From an uncultured Clostridia bacterium (GTDB lineage Bacteria; Bacillota; Clostridia; Oscillospirales; CAG-272): DNA of 64,000 bases. A program made the position numbers and the translations under genes. Of the stretch, positions 36,894 through 45,101 are shown piece by piece. Below the pieces are notes generated by a model, which had not been told where the DNA came from, ran no database searches, and worked only from the letters and a program-made list of their open reading frames with translations. The DNA is taken from contig CALWJT010000023.1 of assembly GCA_944381075.1 (NCBI GenBank), positions 43,474-107,473 on the forward strand. Reading direction: 5' to 3'. Numbering within the stretch: position 1 is the stretch's first letter; every line of letters starts with the position of its first letter.

Positions 36894-37349
36894 ATGGCAG
36901 AGAAACAAAAAAATACAAGTCCCGATGAGATGTTTTTGCAGGATCTATACAAAAACGCATGTATGGGCACGGATTCCGTGACGACGATTCTCGGCAAGGC
37001 CAAGGATGAAAAGCTGCGCTGTGAGCTTACGGCGCAGCTGGACGGATACCAGAATTTTGCCAACATTACAAGAAACAAGCTGACCGGCATGTCTGCGACG
37101 GCAAAGGAGATCACGGCTTTCGCCAAGATCCCCGCCGAGCTTTCCATCATGATGAACACAATGGTGAACAGCTCGACCTCGAAGATCGCTGAAATGATGA
37201 TAAACGGTTCCACGATGGGGATCATCGATCTTGGAAAGCGCGTGAAGCAGGCGCAGAGCGAGGGCGTGTCCGAGGACGTTGTCAAGATTGCAAACGACAT
37301 GATGAGCTTTGAAGAGGACAACATCCAGAAAATGAAGACATATCTGTAA
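36894..37349 (+). CDS. Conserved helical protein of unknown function
   Basis: Protein of 151 aa, ATG at 36894 after AAAGGAG. It is predicted to be nearly all helical, Met-rich and without membrane segments ('FLQDLYKNACMGTDSVTTIL', 'YQNFANITRNKLTGMSATAKE', 'MMNTMVNSSTSKIAEMM', then 'MSFEEDNIQKMKTYL'). The pattern of four long helices is reminiscent of ferritin-like bundles, but the metal-binding Glu/His pairs are not convincing. Monocistronic, convergent with the gene at 37441. I do not assign a function. Confidence 0.7.
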   Translation: MAEKQKNTSPDEMFLQDLYKNACMGTDSVTTILGKAKDEKLRCELTAQLDGYQNFANITRNKLTGMSATAKEITAFAKIPAELSIMMNTMVNSSTSKIAEMMINGSTMGIIDLGKRVKQAQSEGVSEDVVKIANDMMSFEEDNIQKMKTYL

Positions 37350-37366
37350 TGCCGCCCGTGCAGTGA

Positions 37367-37405
37367 AAAAGGGACAGGGACGCCGCAGGCGTCCCTGTCC
37401 CTTTT
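37367..37405. terminator. Terminator between two convergent genes
   Basis: An 18-bp perfect stem (37367-37384 and 37388-37405, arms AAAAGGGACAGGGACGCC and complement) with a GCA loop. Confidence 0.85.
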
Positions 37406-37440
37406 CTTAGCCTCGTTCGAGCGCGCCGCGTTGCCTCTGT

Positions 37441-38448
37441 TTACTGCCGTTTGCCTACGGCGGCGCGGATCTCCCGCAAAAAGCCCGCAATCGCGGCATC
37501 GAGCTCCAAATTCTCAAAATCGACGCTCCGAATGTGAAGAACTGGCTGTTCGAGGTATTTTACCCGATATTCCAAAATCAATTTTCCATATTTGTCGATA
37601 GAAAACTGCGTGCCGCGGGACAGCTCCTCTCTATTGGGGAGAAAAGAAAGCTCCGGCGCGCATTCCGGCGCAAGCCGGGAAAGAAGCGAAACGATATTTT
37701 TGCTTTTCCGAACGCTTGCCGCAGACAGGGAAGTCCTTGCGGTAAAACGAAACAGACAGCAGCCGCTGTCTTCGTCATATCCGCATTCAATGCCGACGGT
37801 CCCGTTCTCGGAGCATCTCATTTGCAGGTACAGCAGCCTGCTGAAGGAAAAAACGAAGTCGTATAGATCGAGCTTCACATATTTTTTCTCCCATTCCGGA
37901 ATAAGATTGCAAAGGGAGATGCGGTAGCCAAGGGAACGAAATGCTCCTTTCAGGTGCGCCGAAAGCCTGTTTATGATCTCCCTGACATCATAAACGCAGG
38001 TTTCTGCCGGTGCGGACTGTGCCGCAATGCCGACAAGATCGGTGTAAATCCGCTCTCTGCCGAACGGGAGAGCTTCGGAGGCTGCCGCATCCTCTTCTTC
38101 TGCGGGAAAAAACGAGGAGAGCTCGGTCCCGCGGGCATCGACGATGCGTTTGGCCATCGCTTCCCCGTCCGGATATTGCAGGCGGGCCAAAAAAAGAAGC
38201 ACAAACCGGTTTTCATCGGCGAGGACCACGGCGCGCCGGTAAGGAGAATCCCCTGCGATTTCGGCAAGCGTGCCGGCCGAAAGCGGCACGCGGCCGCGCA
38301 GCCGGCGTATCGCGTCGGCGCCGCGGCGCAGCATGGGAAGATATTTTTTTGCCGCCGGATTTTTAAAATGAACGGTCCCATCCTCACGTATTCCGACTAC
38401 GGGGAAGCCCGCGCGGTCGAACAGCTTTTGATAAGCTCCTTGTTGCAT
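37441..38448 (-). CDS. Protein of unknown function with a PAS-like N-terminus
   Basis: Protein of 335 aa from the ATG at 38448; a TTG at 38463 would start inside the preceding hairpin. Residues about 9-35 ('KLFDRAGFPVVGIREDGTVHFKNPAAKKYL') look like the first strands of a PAS domain. The middle, 'VREIINRLSAHLKGAFRSLGYRISL', resembles the dimerisation helix of a sensor kinase, but no H-box is assured and no N/G boxes of a histidine-kinase ATPase are visible. It may be a degenerate sensor. No good ribosome-binding site. It follows the decarboxylase cluster on the same strand. Confidence 0.55.
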   Translation of the reverse strand: MQQGAYQKLFDRAGFPVVGIREDGTVHFKNPAAKKYLPMLRRGADAIRRLRGRVPLSAGTLAEIAGDSPYRRAVVLADENRFVLLFLARLQYPDGEAMAKRIVDARGTELSSFFPAEEEDAAASEALPFGRERIYTDLVGIAAQSAPAETCVYDVREIINRLSAHLKGAFRSLGYRISLCNLIPEWEKKYVKLDLYDFVFSFSRLLYLQMRCSENGTVGIECGYDEDSGCCLFRFTARTSLSAASVRKSKNIVSLLSRLAPECAPELSFLPNREELSRGTQFSIDKYGKLILEYRVKYLEQPVLHIRSVDFENLELDAAIAGFLREIRAAVGKRQ

Positions 38449-38460
38449 AGAACGATACGG

Positions 38461-38490
38461 CAAAAGCGAAGCGCTGGGGCTTCGCTTTTG
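38461..38490 (-). terminator. Terminator of the decarboxylase operon
   Basis: CAAAAGCGAAGC (38461-38472) pairs with GCTTCGCTTTTG (38479-38490) around a 6-base loop, 11 bp past the end of the last gene. Confidence 0.7.
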
Positions 38491-38500
38491 TCATTCCTTT

Positions 38501-39898
38501 TCAGACGTTATGGATCTTGTTTTCAAAGTCGGCATGCTCATGGTCAAGACCATAAAGCTTGGCCTTCCGCTTTTCAAAGAATTTCACGGCGACCTGCTCG
38601 AACAGGGCATAGGAGAGGACGTCCTCCTCCTGGATCGCCCAAGGCTTGACTTCCTCACGCAGACGGTCAAGCTCCGGCGCGAGCGCGTCGGCAGGACGCT
38701 CGGTGACGGGTTTTTCGTCCCCGATGATTTTTTTGCGGAATTCCGGTGAGATCTCGGCCGGCGTTTTGCCGTATTCGCCGCGGATAAGTCCCTTAAATTC
38801 CTTTGTCACCATCTTGTAGCGTTCCCCGCCGATGATGTTGAATACCGCCTGTGTGCCTACGATCTGCGAGGACGGCGTAACGAGCGGCGGATAGCCGGCG
38901 TCCGCACGAACGCGCGGCACCTCCTCCAGCACCTCTGTCAGCTTGTCGGATTTTCCTGCCTGCTTGAGCTGGGAAACAAGGTTCGAGAGCATGCCGCCTG
39001 GGACCTGATAGAGAAGCGCGTTGACGTCTACGCCGAGGACCTTCGGGTCGAGCTGTCCGTTTTTGATGTATTTTTCGCGGATCGGCGTAAAATACTTGCA
39101 GATCTTGTCGAGCTCGCTGAGGTCGAGTCCCGTATCGTATTCTGTTCCGGCGAGCGTTGCGACAAGCGGCTCCGTCGGCGGCTGGCTCGTTCCCATAGCG
39201 AACGGGGAAATCGCGGTGTCTACGATGTCGACCCCCGCCTCGATGGCTTTTAGCAGTGTCATGGAGGCGAGTCCGGAGGTGTAGTGCGTATGCAGCTCCA
39301 CCGGAACGTGGACGGTCTCTTTGATGAGCTTTACGAGCGTATATGCGTCATAGGGCTTCAAAAGTCCTGCCATATCCTTAATACAAATGGAATTTGCGCC
39401 CATTTCCTCGAGCTGCTTTGCATAAGCCGCAAAGCTTTCGTTCGTATGCACGGGGCTTGTCGTATAGCTGATCGCCGCCTGTACGTGCCCGCCTTCCTTG
39501 ATGGTCGCGGCAATGGCGGTTTTCAGGTTGCGCGCATCGTTGAGCGCGTCAAAGATACGGATGATATCGATGCCGTTTGCGATGGACTTTTGGACAAAGT
39601 ATTCCACAACGTCGTCGGGATAATGACGATAGCCAAGGATATTCTGTCCGCGGAACAGCATTTGGAGCTTGGTATTTTTCACCTTGTCGCGGATCTTGCG
39701 CAGTCTGTCCCACGGATCCTCGTCGAGGAAACGCAGGCACGCGTCAAACGTTGCGCCGCCCCATGCCTCCAGCGCATGATAACCGATTTTATCCATTTGC
39801 TCAAGGATGGGGAGCATTTCATCTGTTGTCATTCGAGTGGCGATGAGAGATTGATGTGAGTCGCGCAGCACGGTCTCACATATTTTGACCTTTGCCAT
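38501..39898 (-). CDS. oadA: Oxaloacetate decarboxylase alpha / pyruvate carboxylase-type carboxyltransferase
   Basis: Protein of 465 aa. The TIM-barrel has 'CETVLRDSHQSLIATRM' (metal Asp and substrate Arg), 'SICIKDMAGLLKP' (carboxylated Lys) and 'VELHTHYTSGLASM' (two metal-binding His). The length corresponds to the barrel plus the PYC_OADA domain without a C-terminal biotinyl domain, because biotin is carried by a separate protein encoded upstream. It transfers CO2 from oxaloacetate to biotin, or the reverse. Last gene of the Na+-pump cluster. Confidence 0.93.
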   Translation of the reverse strand: MAKVKICETVLRDSHQSLIATRMTTDEMLPILEQMDKIGYHALEAWGGATFDACLRFLDEDPWDRLRKIRDKVKNTKLQMLFRGQNILGYRHYPDDVVEYFVQKSIANGIDIIRIFDALNDARNLKTAIAATIKEGGHVQAAISYTTSPVHTNESFAAYAKQLEEMGANSICIKDMAGLLKPYDAYTLVKLIKETVHVPVELHTHYTSGLASMTLLKAIEAGVDIVDTAISPFAMGTSQPPTEPLVATLAGTEYDTGLDLSELDKICKYFTPIREKYIKNGQLDPKVLGVDVNALLYQVPGGMLSNLVSQLKQAGKSDKLTEVLEEVPRVRADAGYPPLVTPSSQIVGTQAVFNIIGGERYKMVTKEFKGLIRGEYGKTPAEISPEFRKKIIGDEKPVTERPADALAPELDRLREEVKPWAIQEEDVLSYALFEQVAVKFFEKRKAKLYGLDHEHADFENKIHNV

Positions 39899-39964
39899 GA
39901 TAAACCTCCTAACTGGGATTGTGCCGGACAGCGGCTCGATGCCCTGTCCGTGCGAGATATCTTG

Positions 39965-41167
39965 TTATTGGAAAAGCGCGAGAAAGACACCGGCACAGAT
40001 GGCCGAACCGATCACGCCGGCGACATTCGGTCCCATCGCGTGCATGAGAAGAAAGTTGCCGGGATTTTCGGACTGACCGACCTTTTGGGAGACACGCGCG
40101 GCCATCGGTACCGCAGAGACACCTGCCGAGCCGATGAGCGGATTGATCTTCCCGCCGGAGAGCTTGCACATGATCTTCCCGCCGAGCACGCCGCCGACGG
40201 TGGAAAGGATGAAGGCGGCAAGGCCAAGAGCGATGATCTTCAGCGTCTCCCATGAGAGAAAGACATCTGCGCTCGCGGTCGCGCCGACCGATACGCCGAG
40301 GAAGATGGTCACGATATTGATGAGCTCGTTCTGCGCCGTCTTGGACAGACGCTCCGTCACGCCGCTTACATTCAGCAGGTTGCCGAGCATGAGGAAGCCG
40401 ACGAGCGGTGCCGCATCCGGAAGCAGCAGGCAGACAATGACAATGACGGCAATCGGGAAGACGATCTTCTCAAGCTTGGATACGGGACGCAGCTGCTTCA
40501 TCTCGATGGCGCGCTCCTTCTTGGTCGTGAGCAGCTTCATGATCGGAGGCTGGATCATCGGGATCAGCGCCATATAGGAGTAGGCCGCGATGGCGATGGC
40601 TCCGAGAAGCGCGGGAGACAAAATCTTGGTTACCAGAATTGCCGTCGGTCCATCGGCGCCGCCGATGATACCGATGGCTGCCGCTGCCAGTTCATTGAAG
40701 CCGAGCAGCAGCGCGCCGACGAATGCCGCAAATACGCCCAGCTGTGCGGCGCCTCCGAGAAAGAGGCTGCTGGGTCTCGAAATCAGCGGGGAAAAGTCCG
40801 TCATCGCCCCGACGCCGAGGAAGATGAGAGAAGGGTAAATGCCGAGCTTGACGCCGAGATACAAAAAGTCGAGCAGTCCGCCCTCTTCTATTACCCGCTG
40901 GATCTGCAGGGCTGCGTTCGGATTCTCTCCGTCGATGAACAGCTCCATGTGGAAAAGGTCCGCGCCGGGGAGATTGGCAAGCAGCATTCCCGCGGCGATC
41001 GGCAGCAGGAGCAGCGGCTCGAAGCCCTTCTTTACCGCGAGGTATACGAGCACGGCGACGATGAGATACATGAAAAGCGTCTTGCCCCAAAGCCAAGCAT
41101 CCTCCTGATTTTCAAATACCTGCGCGATCCCTGTGCTTTCCCAAAGCTTTTTTAGATTTTCAAGCAT
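39965..41167 (-). CDS. oadB: Na+-translocating decarboxylase beta subunit
   Basis: Protein of 400 aa with about ten membrane helices. 'IGIIGGADGPTAILVT' carries the essential Asp of the Na+ channel, and 'GSAGVSAVPMAARVSQKVG' and 'LLMHAMGPNVAGVIGSAI' the second ion-site region. It decarboxylates carboxybiotin and pumps sodium outward. Shared in principle by oxaloacetate, methylmalonyl-CoA and glutaconyl-CoA decarboxylases, so it does not set the substrate. It lies 66 bp before oadA and 24 bp after the biotin carrier. Confidence 0.94.
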   Translation of the reverse strand: MLENLKKLWESTGIAQVFENQEDAWLWGKTLFMYLIVAVLVYLAVKKGFEPLLLLPIAAGMLLANLPGADLFHMELFIDGENPNAALQIQRVIEEGGLLDFLYLGVKLGIYPSLIFLGVGAMTDFSPLISRPSSLFLGGAAQLGVFAAFVGALLLGFNELAAAAIGIIGGADGPTAILVTKILSPALLGAIAIAAYSYMALIPMIQPPIMKLLTTKKERAIEMKQLRPVSKLEKIVFPIAVIVIVCLLLPDAAPLVGFLMLGNLLNVSGVTERLSKTAQNELINIVTIFLGVSVGATASADVFLSWETLKIIALGLAAFILSTVGGVLGGKIMCKLSGGKINPLIGSAGVSAVPMAARVSQKVGQSENPGNFLLMHAMGPNVAGVIGSAICAGVFLALFQ

Positions 41168-41191
41168 GAAAGGTCACCACCGTTCGGGCAT

Positions 41192-41599
41192 TCATGCGAT
41201 CGTGACAAGGACGTCGCCCGACTGAACGGTGGCTCCCTTTGTGACGGCGACGGAGGTGACGGTGCCGGCCTCCGGCGACATGATTTCGTTTTCCATTTTC
41301 ATGGCTTCGAGAATGAGAAGCACCGTGCCCTTTTCTACCTTGTCGCCGGGTTTTACGTTGACGCTCAGGATATTTCCGGGCATCGGGGCGGAAATGGTGA
41401 TCCGTGCTTCTCCTGTGGGGGCCGCGGGCGCAGGTGCCGGCGACGGTGCTGCCGGCGCGGGAGCCGGTGCGGAAACGGCCGCAGGAGCAGGCGCCGCCGC
41501 GGGGGCAGGCGTCGCAACGGGAGCGGCTGCCGTTCCATTTATTTCTTCTACCGTGACGTCATATACGACGCCGTTTACGGTTACGCTGTATTTTTTCAT
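41192..41599 (-). CDS. Biotin carboxyl carrier protein of the decarboxylase
   Basis: Protein of 135 aa. An N-terminal 20-residue strand region ('KKYSVTVNGVVYDVTVEEI') leads to an Ala/Pro linker of about 45 residues, a flexible arm typical of these carriers. The biotinyl domain contains the acceptor lysine in EAMKMEN. It shuttles carboxybiotin between the carboxyltransferase(s) and the membrane beta subunit. Between it and the next upstream gene (41600-41718) there is only a ribosome-binding region. Confidence 0.95.
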   Translation of the reverse strand: MKKYSVTVNGVVYDVTVEEINGTAAAPVATPAPAAAPAPAAVSAPAPAPAAPSPAPAPAAPTGEARITISAPMPGNILSVNVKPGDKVEKGTVLLILEAMKMENEIMSPEAGTVTSVAVTKGATVQSGDVLVTIA

Positions 41600-41718
41600 T
41601 TCGGTATTCCTCCGTGATTATTAAAAATTCGATTGAGCTTGAAGAATTCATCCTGTTCCGCCGGCGTCAAAGGCCATGCGGCGGACCGGATACCGTTTCG
41701 GCATGGAAGCCGCGCGAT

Positions 41719-42090
41719 TTATCGGGACGGTCTTTTTTTGAAAGAGACGACACGGAACGAGGTCGGCGTCTCTCCGGTGTAGGCCGCGATCGCTGCGGTA
41801 ATCGCAGCGATGAGCGCACGGTCGTCCGCCTGCGGGGCCGCGGGAAGGACGGCGGCCGGCGCCTCAGGCACTACAGCAGAAGTGACTGCCTCTTTTTCCG
41901 CAGGATGCTCCGGAGAATCGTTCCTCTTGCCTGCGAGTATGGCTCGAATGGCGGTAAGCGCAAGATAGATGACAAAGAGCATCGCAAAGACGATGATCAT
42001 GCCGATCAGAAGCGTTTCGCCGCCAAGCCCGAGACGCTCGAGAAAGGTCGAATCCTCCGTGATGATCGGTTCTTGAATGGAAAGAAACAT
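41719..42090 (-). CDS. OadG/MmdD-like membrane anchor subunit
   Basis: Protein of 123 aa with one membrane helix ('LLIGMIIVFAMLFVIYLAL', residues about 26-45), an Ala/Pro-rich linker and a C-terminal amphipathic segment 'ALIAAITAAIAAYTGETPTSFRVVSFKKR', which is the conserved end of gamma/delta subunits. It tethers the carboxyltransferase to the pump. It lies 13 bp after the carboxyltransferase gene. Confidence 0.88.
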   Translation of the reverse strand: MFLSIQEPIITEDSTFLERLGLGGETLLIGMIIVFAMLFVIYLALTAIRAILAGKRNDSPEHPAEKEAVTSAVVPEAPAAVLPAAPQADDRALIAAITAAIAAYTGETPTSFRVVSFKKRPSR

Positions 42091-42103
42091 TTGTTACCTC
42101 CCG

Positions 42104-43495
42104 TCAAAAGCAAAGCATTTCGAGCGCCGCGCCGATCCTCTGGCGCAGCTCGGCTGCATCGATGATATCGTCGATATGGCCACTCTTGGCCGCCTCGAGA
42201 GGCGAGGCGTAGGTCTGCGCCCAGCTTTCGGCGATTTTGGCATGCTTGGATTCGTCGTCCACCTTGTCAAGAAATTCGACCGCGGCATCCGGTGACATGG
42301 CGGAGATTTTCGCGCGGTCAAGCGCCAGCGCCACCCCTCCGGTCAGCGCCTTGGAGCCCATCACGGTGTGCGCGGTCCCGTAGGCCTTGCCGAGCGTCAC
42401 AGTGACGGCAGGGGACATAAGTCCGGCATAGGCTGCTGCGAGACGGGAAAGCTTTGCGGCAAGTCCCATGTCTTCTGCCTGCACTTTGTCGGCAATGCCG
42501 TCTGTGTCCACAAGCGTGATGACCGGGAGCTTTGCGCTCTGGCAGAGCCTGAGCAGGCGGAGCGCCTTGTCGGCGGCGCAGGGACAGAGAAGCCCATGCT
42601 TGGAGGCGGGATTGCTTGCAACGATGCCGACCGTCCTGCCGCCGATGGCGGCAAATCCTGTTACCATGCTGTCTGCATGTCCGGCGCCGGTTTCCGTAAA
42701 GCTTGCGGCGTCGAAAACGGCGGAGATCACCTCGCGCACGTCGTAGCTTTCCTGGGAAAGGATAGAATCGAGTGCGACTGTGCGGTTGATATCGTCGTTT
42801 TGAGAATCGGCGCCGGCAAGGTAGGTACAGACGGTACGCGCTTTGACAACGGCGGATTCGTCATCCTCGCATATGACGTCGATGAGCCCTTCGTTTGCAC
42901 TAATCCCTTCTGACGTTTTGCCTGACGGAGAAGCGAACAGCTTGCCGGTCCGCTTCGCACCGATGACAAGGTCGAACATTTCCGCGATGACGGCATTTGC
43001 TCCTCCGCAGAGTCCGGATATTACAGCGACCTTGGGGATATTGGCGTTTGCGGCGGCGCGCATGATGCTGCCGTAGCCGGCGAGAGCGTCCACTCCCTCT
43101 AAAATCTTTGCGCCGGCGCTGTCGAAAACGCCGACGAGCGGCGCGCCGGAGCGGGCCGCCATTTCGATGATCGTTACGATCTTTTTTGCGTGCATTTCGC
43201 CGAGAGCGCCGTGCAGACGGGAATAGTCCTGAGAGAACGCGTAGACAAGCGCTCCGTTGACCGCGCCGTATCCGATGACGACCGGCTCGAAGCTGTCGTC
43301 CGCCTCGCGGTCGAGCTCCGTCCGCCTGCGCCCGATATAAGCGCCGACCTCAACGAAGGTACCTGCGTCAAAAAGCAGCCGCATCCGTTCGTGCGCCGTA
43401 AGCCGCCCTTCCTTTGCCAGCGTACCGCCTGCGGTCATGCTGTCTTTGAGAAGCTGGCGAAGCTCGGCTGTGGTTTTATGTCCGTTTTCAGCCAT
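42104..43495 (-). CDS. Acyl-CoA carboxyltransferase of the MmdA/PccB type
   Basis: Protein of 463 aa from the ATG at 43495 (GGAAAGGA upstream). It has the crotonase-like double domain of biotin-dependent carboxyltransferases: 'RLTAHERMRLLFDAGTFVE', 'YAFSQDYSRLHGALGEMHAKKI', 'GVDALAGYGSIM', 'PKVAVISGLCGGANAV' and, in the second half, 'GIVASNPASKHGLLCPCAADKALR'. It is shorter than MmdA or PccB (about 510 aa). First gene of the operon, so the cluster encodes two carboxyltransferases, this one and OadA, for a single biotin carrier and pump. Confidence 0.88.
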   Translation of the reverse strand: MAENGHKTTAELRQLLKDSMTAGGTLAKEGRLTAHERMRLLFDAGTFVEVGAYIGRRRTELDREADDSFEPVVIGYGAVNGALVYAFSQDYSRLHGALGEMHAKKIVTIIEMAARSGAPLVGVFDSAGAKILEGVDALAGYGSIMRAAANANIPKVAVISGLCGGANAVIAEMFDLVIGAKRTGKLFASPSGKTSEGISANEGLIDVICEDDESAVVKARTVCTYLAGADSQNDDINRTVALDSILSQESYDVREVISAVFDAASFTETGAGHADSMVTGFAAIGGRTVGIVASNPASKHGLLCPCAADKALRLLRLCQSAKLPVITLVDTDGIADKVQAEDMGLAAKLSRLAAAYAGLMSPAVTVTLGKAYGTAHTVMGSKALTGGVALALDRAKISAMSPDAAVEFLDKVDDESKHAKIAESWAQTYASPLEAAKSGHIDDIIDAAELRQRIGAALEMLCF

Positions 43496-43587
43496 TTGTA
43501 TCATTCCTTTCCGAATGGATTCAAAATCCATAGTCAATTAACAGGAAAAAAGGAAAACCCCATTCTCCCCCATTATAATTTGATATT

Positions 43588-43616
43588 ATCATACCATGCA
43601 GGGCGAGAAAATACAA
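43588..43616 (-). promoter_or_regulatory. Promoter of the Na+-decarboxylase operon
   Basis: Minus strand TTGTAT (43611-43616), 17-bp spacer, TATGAT (43588-43593). Confidence 0.6.
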
Positions 43617-43682
43617 GATGTTTTGCAAAAAACATATGTTAAAATTATGAAAAATTTACAAAGGGAATTCCTGCCGAAAAAT

Positions 43683-43712
43683 ACCGTGCATGAATCGAAG
43701 TTCATGCACGGT
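43683..43712 (-). terminator. ackA terminator
   Basis: ACCGTGCATGAA, a 6-base loop, and TTCATGCACGGT, followed on the minus strand by a T-rich run. It begins 8 bp after the ackA stop codon. Confidence 0.85.
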
Positions 43713-43719
43713 GAAGAAA

Positions 43720-44928
43720 TTATTTTGCCGCAGCTACCAGCTCTTCGGTATCCTTGGCGATCATCAGCTCTTCGTTGGTCGGGATCACATAAACCTTCAC
43801 CTTGGAATCCGGCGCGGAAATTTCAACCGAATTGCCCTGATGCCATGCCTTGGCATTTTGCTCGAGATCGAGCTTGATGCCGAAGAAGCTCATATCGCGG
43901 CAGACGCGTTCGCGCAGCTCAGGATTGTTTTCTCCCATCCCGGCGGTGAAAACGATGGCGTCAAGCCCGTCCATGGCGGCGGTATAAGCGCCGATGAATT
44001 TTTTGATCTGATAGGCAAGGATAGAAGCGGCGAGCAGGCAGCGCTTGTTGCCCTCCCGGATCCCCTCTTCGATGTCTCTGCTGTCGGAGGAGACGCCGGA
44101 GACGCCGAGAAGACCGCACTTCTTATTCATGAAATTGCTCATCTCATCGGGCGTAAAGCCTTCTTTTTTCATGATATAGGTGACAATGGCGGGGTCGATG
44201 GAGCCGCAGCGCGTTCCCATTTCCACGCCGTCGAGCGGAGTAAAGCCCATGGAGGTATCGATACATTTGCCGCCCTTGACCGCAGAGATGGAGGAGCCGT
44301 TCCCGATGTGGCAGGTGATGATTTTGGTTTCCTCGACCGGCTTTTGGAGCAGCTTTGCCATTTCGATGGAAACAAACCGATGCGAGGTCCCGTGAGCGCC
44401 ATAGCGGCGGATATGATACTTTTCATACATTTCATAGGGGATCGGATACATATAGGCGTAGTCGGGCATTGTTTGATGGAAAGCCGTGTCGAAAACCAGT
44501 ACCTGCGGCACGTTCGGCATGACCTCGGTGCATCCGCGGATGCCCATCAAATGGGGACCGGTATGAAGCGGTGCAAAGTCCCGGCAGAGCTCGAGCTTGG
44601 AGAGGACCTCCGGGGTGATGAGGCAGCTTTCAAAAAAGTAGGGACCTCCGTGGACGACGCGGTGCCCTACCGCCTCGATCTGGCCCATGTCGGACAGACA
44701 TCCGATTTCAGGGTCGGTCAGCGTGTCGACGACGATTTTCATGGCGACGGAATGGTTGGGCATCGGGAGCTCCCGCTTGGTCTTGCTGCCATCCTCTTTT
44801 TTGTGCTCGATGCAGCCGTCGATGCCGATTCTCTCACAGATGCCCTTTGCGAGAACTTTGCCCGGCACGGTGTCCATGAGCTGGTACTTCAGCGATGAAC
44901 TTCCTGCGTTGACTACCAAAACATACAT
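43720..44928 (-). CDS. ackA: Acetate kinase
   Basis: Protein of 402 aa from the ATG at 44928. 'YVLVVNAGSSSLKYQLMD' is the first ASKHA motif, 'VGHRVVHGGPYF' contains the substrate-site Arg/His, 'AFHQTMPDYAYMYPIPYEMYEKYHIRRYGAHGTSH' and 'IITCHIGNGSSISAVKGGK' follow. It converts acetyl phosphate and ADP to acetate and ATP. pta is not adjacent. The promoter overlaps face to face with that of tmcAL. Confidence 0.97.
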   Translation of the reverse strand: MYVLVVNAGSSSLKYQLMDTVPGKVLAKGICERIGIDGCIEHKKEDGSKTKRELPMPNHSVAMKIVVDTLTDPEIGCLSDMGQIEAVGHRVVHGGPYFFESCLITPEVLSKLELCRDFAPLHTGPHLMGIRGCTEVMPNVPQVLVFDTAFHQTMPDYAYMYPIPYEMYEKYHIRRYGAHGTSHRFVSIEMAKLLQKPVEETKIITCHIGNGSSISAVKGGKCIDTSMGFTPLDGVEMGTRCGSIDPAIVTYIMKKEGFTPDEMSNFMNKKCGLLGVSGVSSDSRDIEEGIREGNKRCLLAASILAYQIKKFIGAYTAAMDGLDAIVFTAGMGENNPELRERVCRDMSFFGIKLDLEQNAKAWHQGNSVEISAPDSKVKVYVIPTNEELMIAKDTEELVAAAK

Positions 44929-44954
44929 GATTTGCTTTATCCTCCGTGATTGTA

Positions 44955-45016
44955 TTGATTTTATCAATTTTTTACACTATACTATTTATTATACAAGATA
45001 GTTTTTCTGATTTCAA
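44955..45016. promoter_or_regulatory. Overlapping opposed promoters of ackA and tmcAL
   Basis: Plus strand: TTGATT (44955-44960), 17 bp, TATACT (44978-44983). Minus strand: TTGAAA (45011-45016), 17 bp, TATAAT (44988-44993). The two -10 boxes are only 4 bp apart and each start site falls inside the other promoter. An inverted repeat ATTGAT-TTT-ATCAAT (44954-44968) covers the tmcAL -35 box. Confidence 0.65.
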
Positions 45017-45101
45017 TAGTTATTTTATCAATACGATCGGAAAAAAGAAAAATTTGCGCGGCTGTGCCTCTTGCCGCGGAGATACCGGAGGAAAGCTGTT
45101 T

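Noticed and set aside
38461-38490. A start of the 37441 gene at the TTG at 38463
   Set aside because: That codon lies in the arm of the upstream operon terminator and has no ribosome-binding site; the ATG at 38448 is preferred, though also weakly supported.
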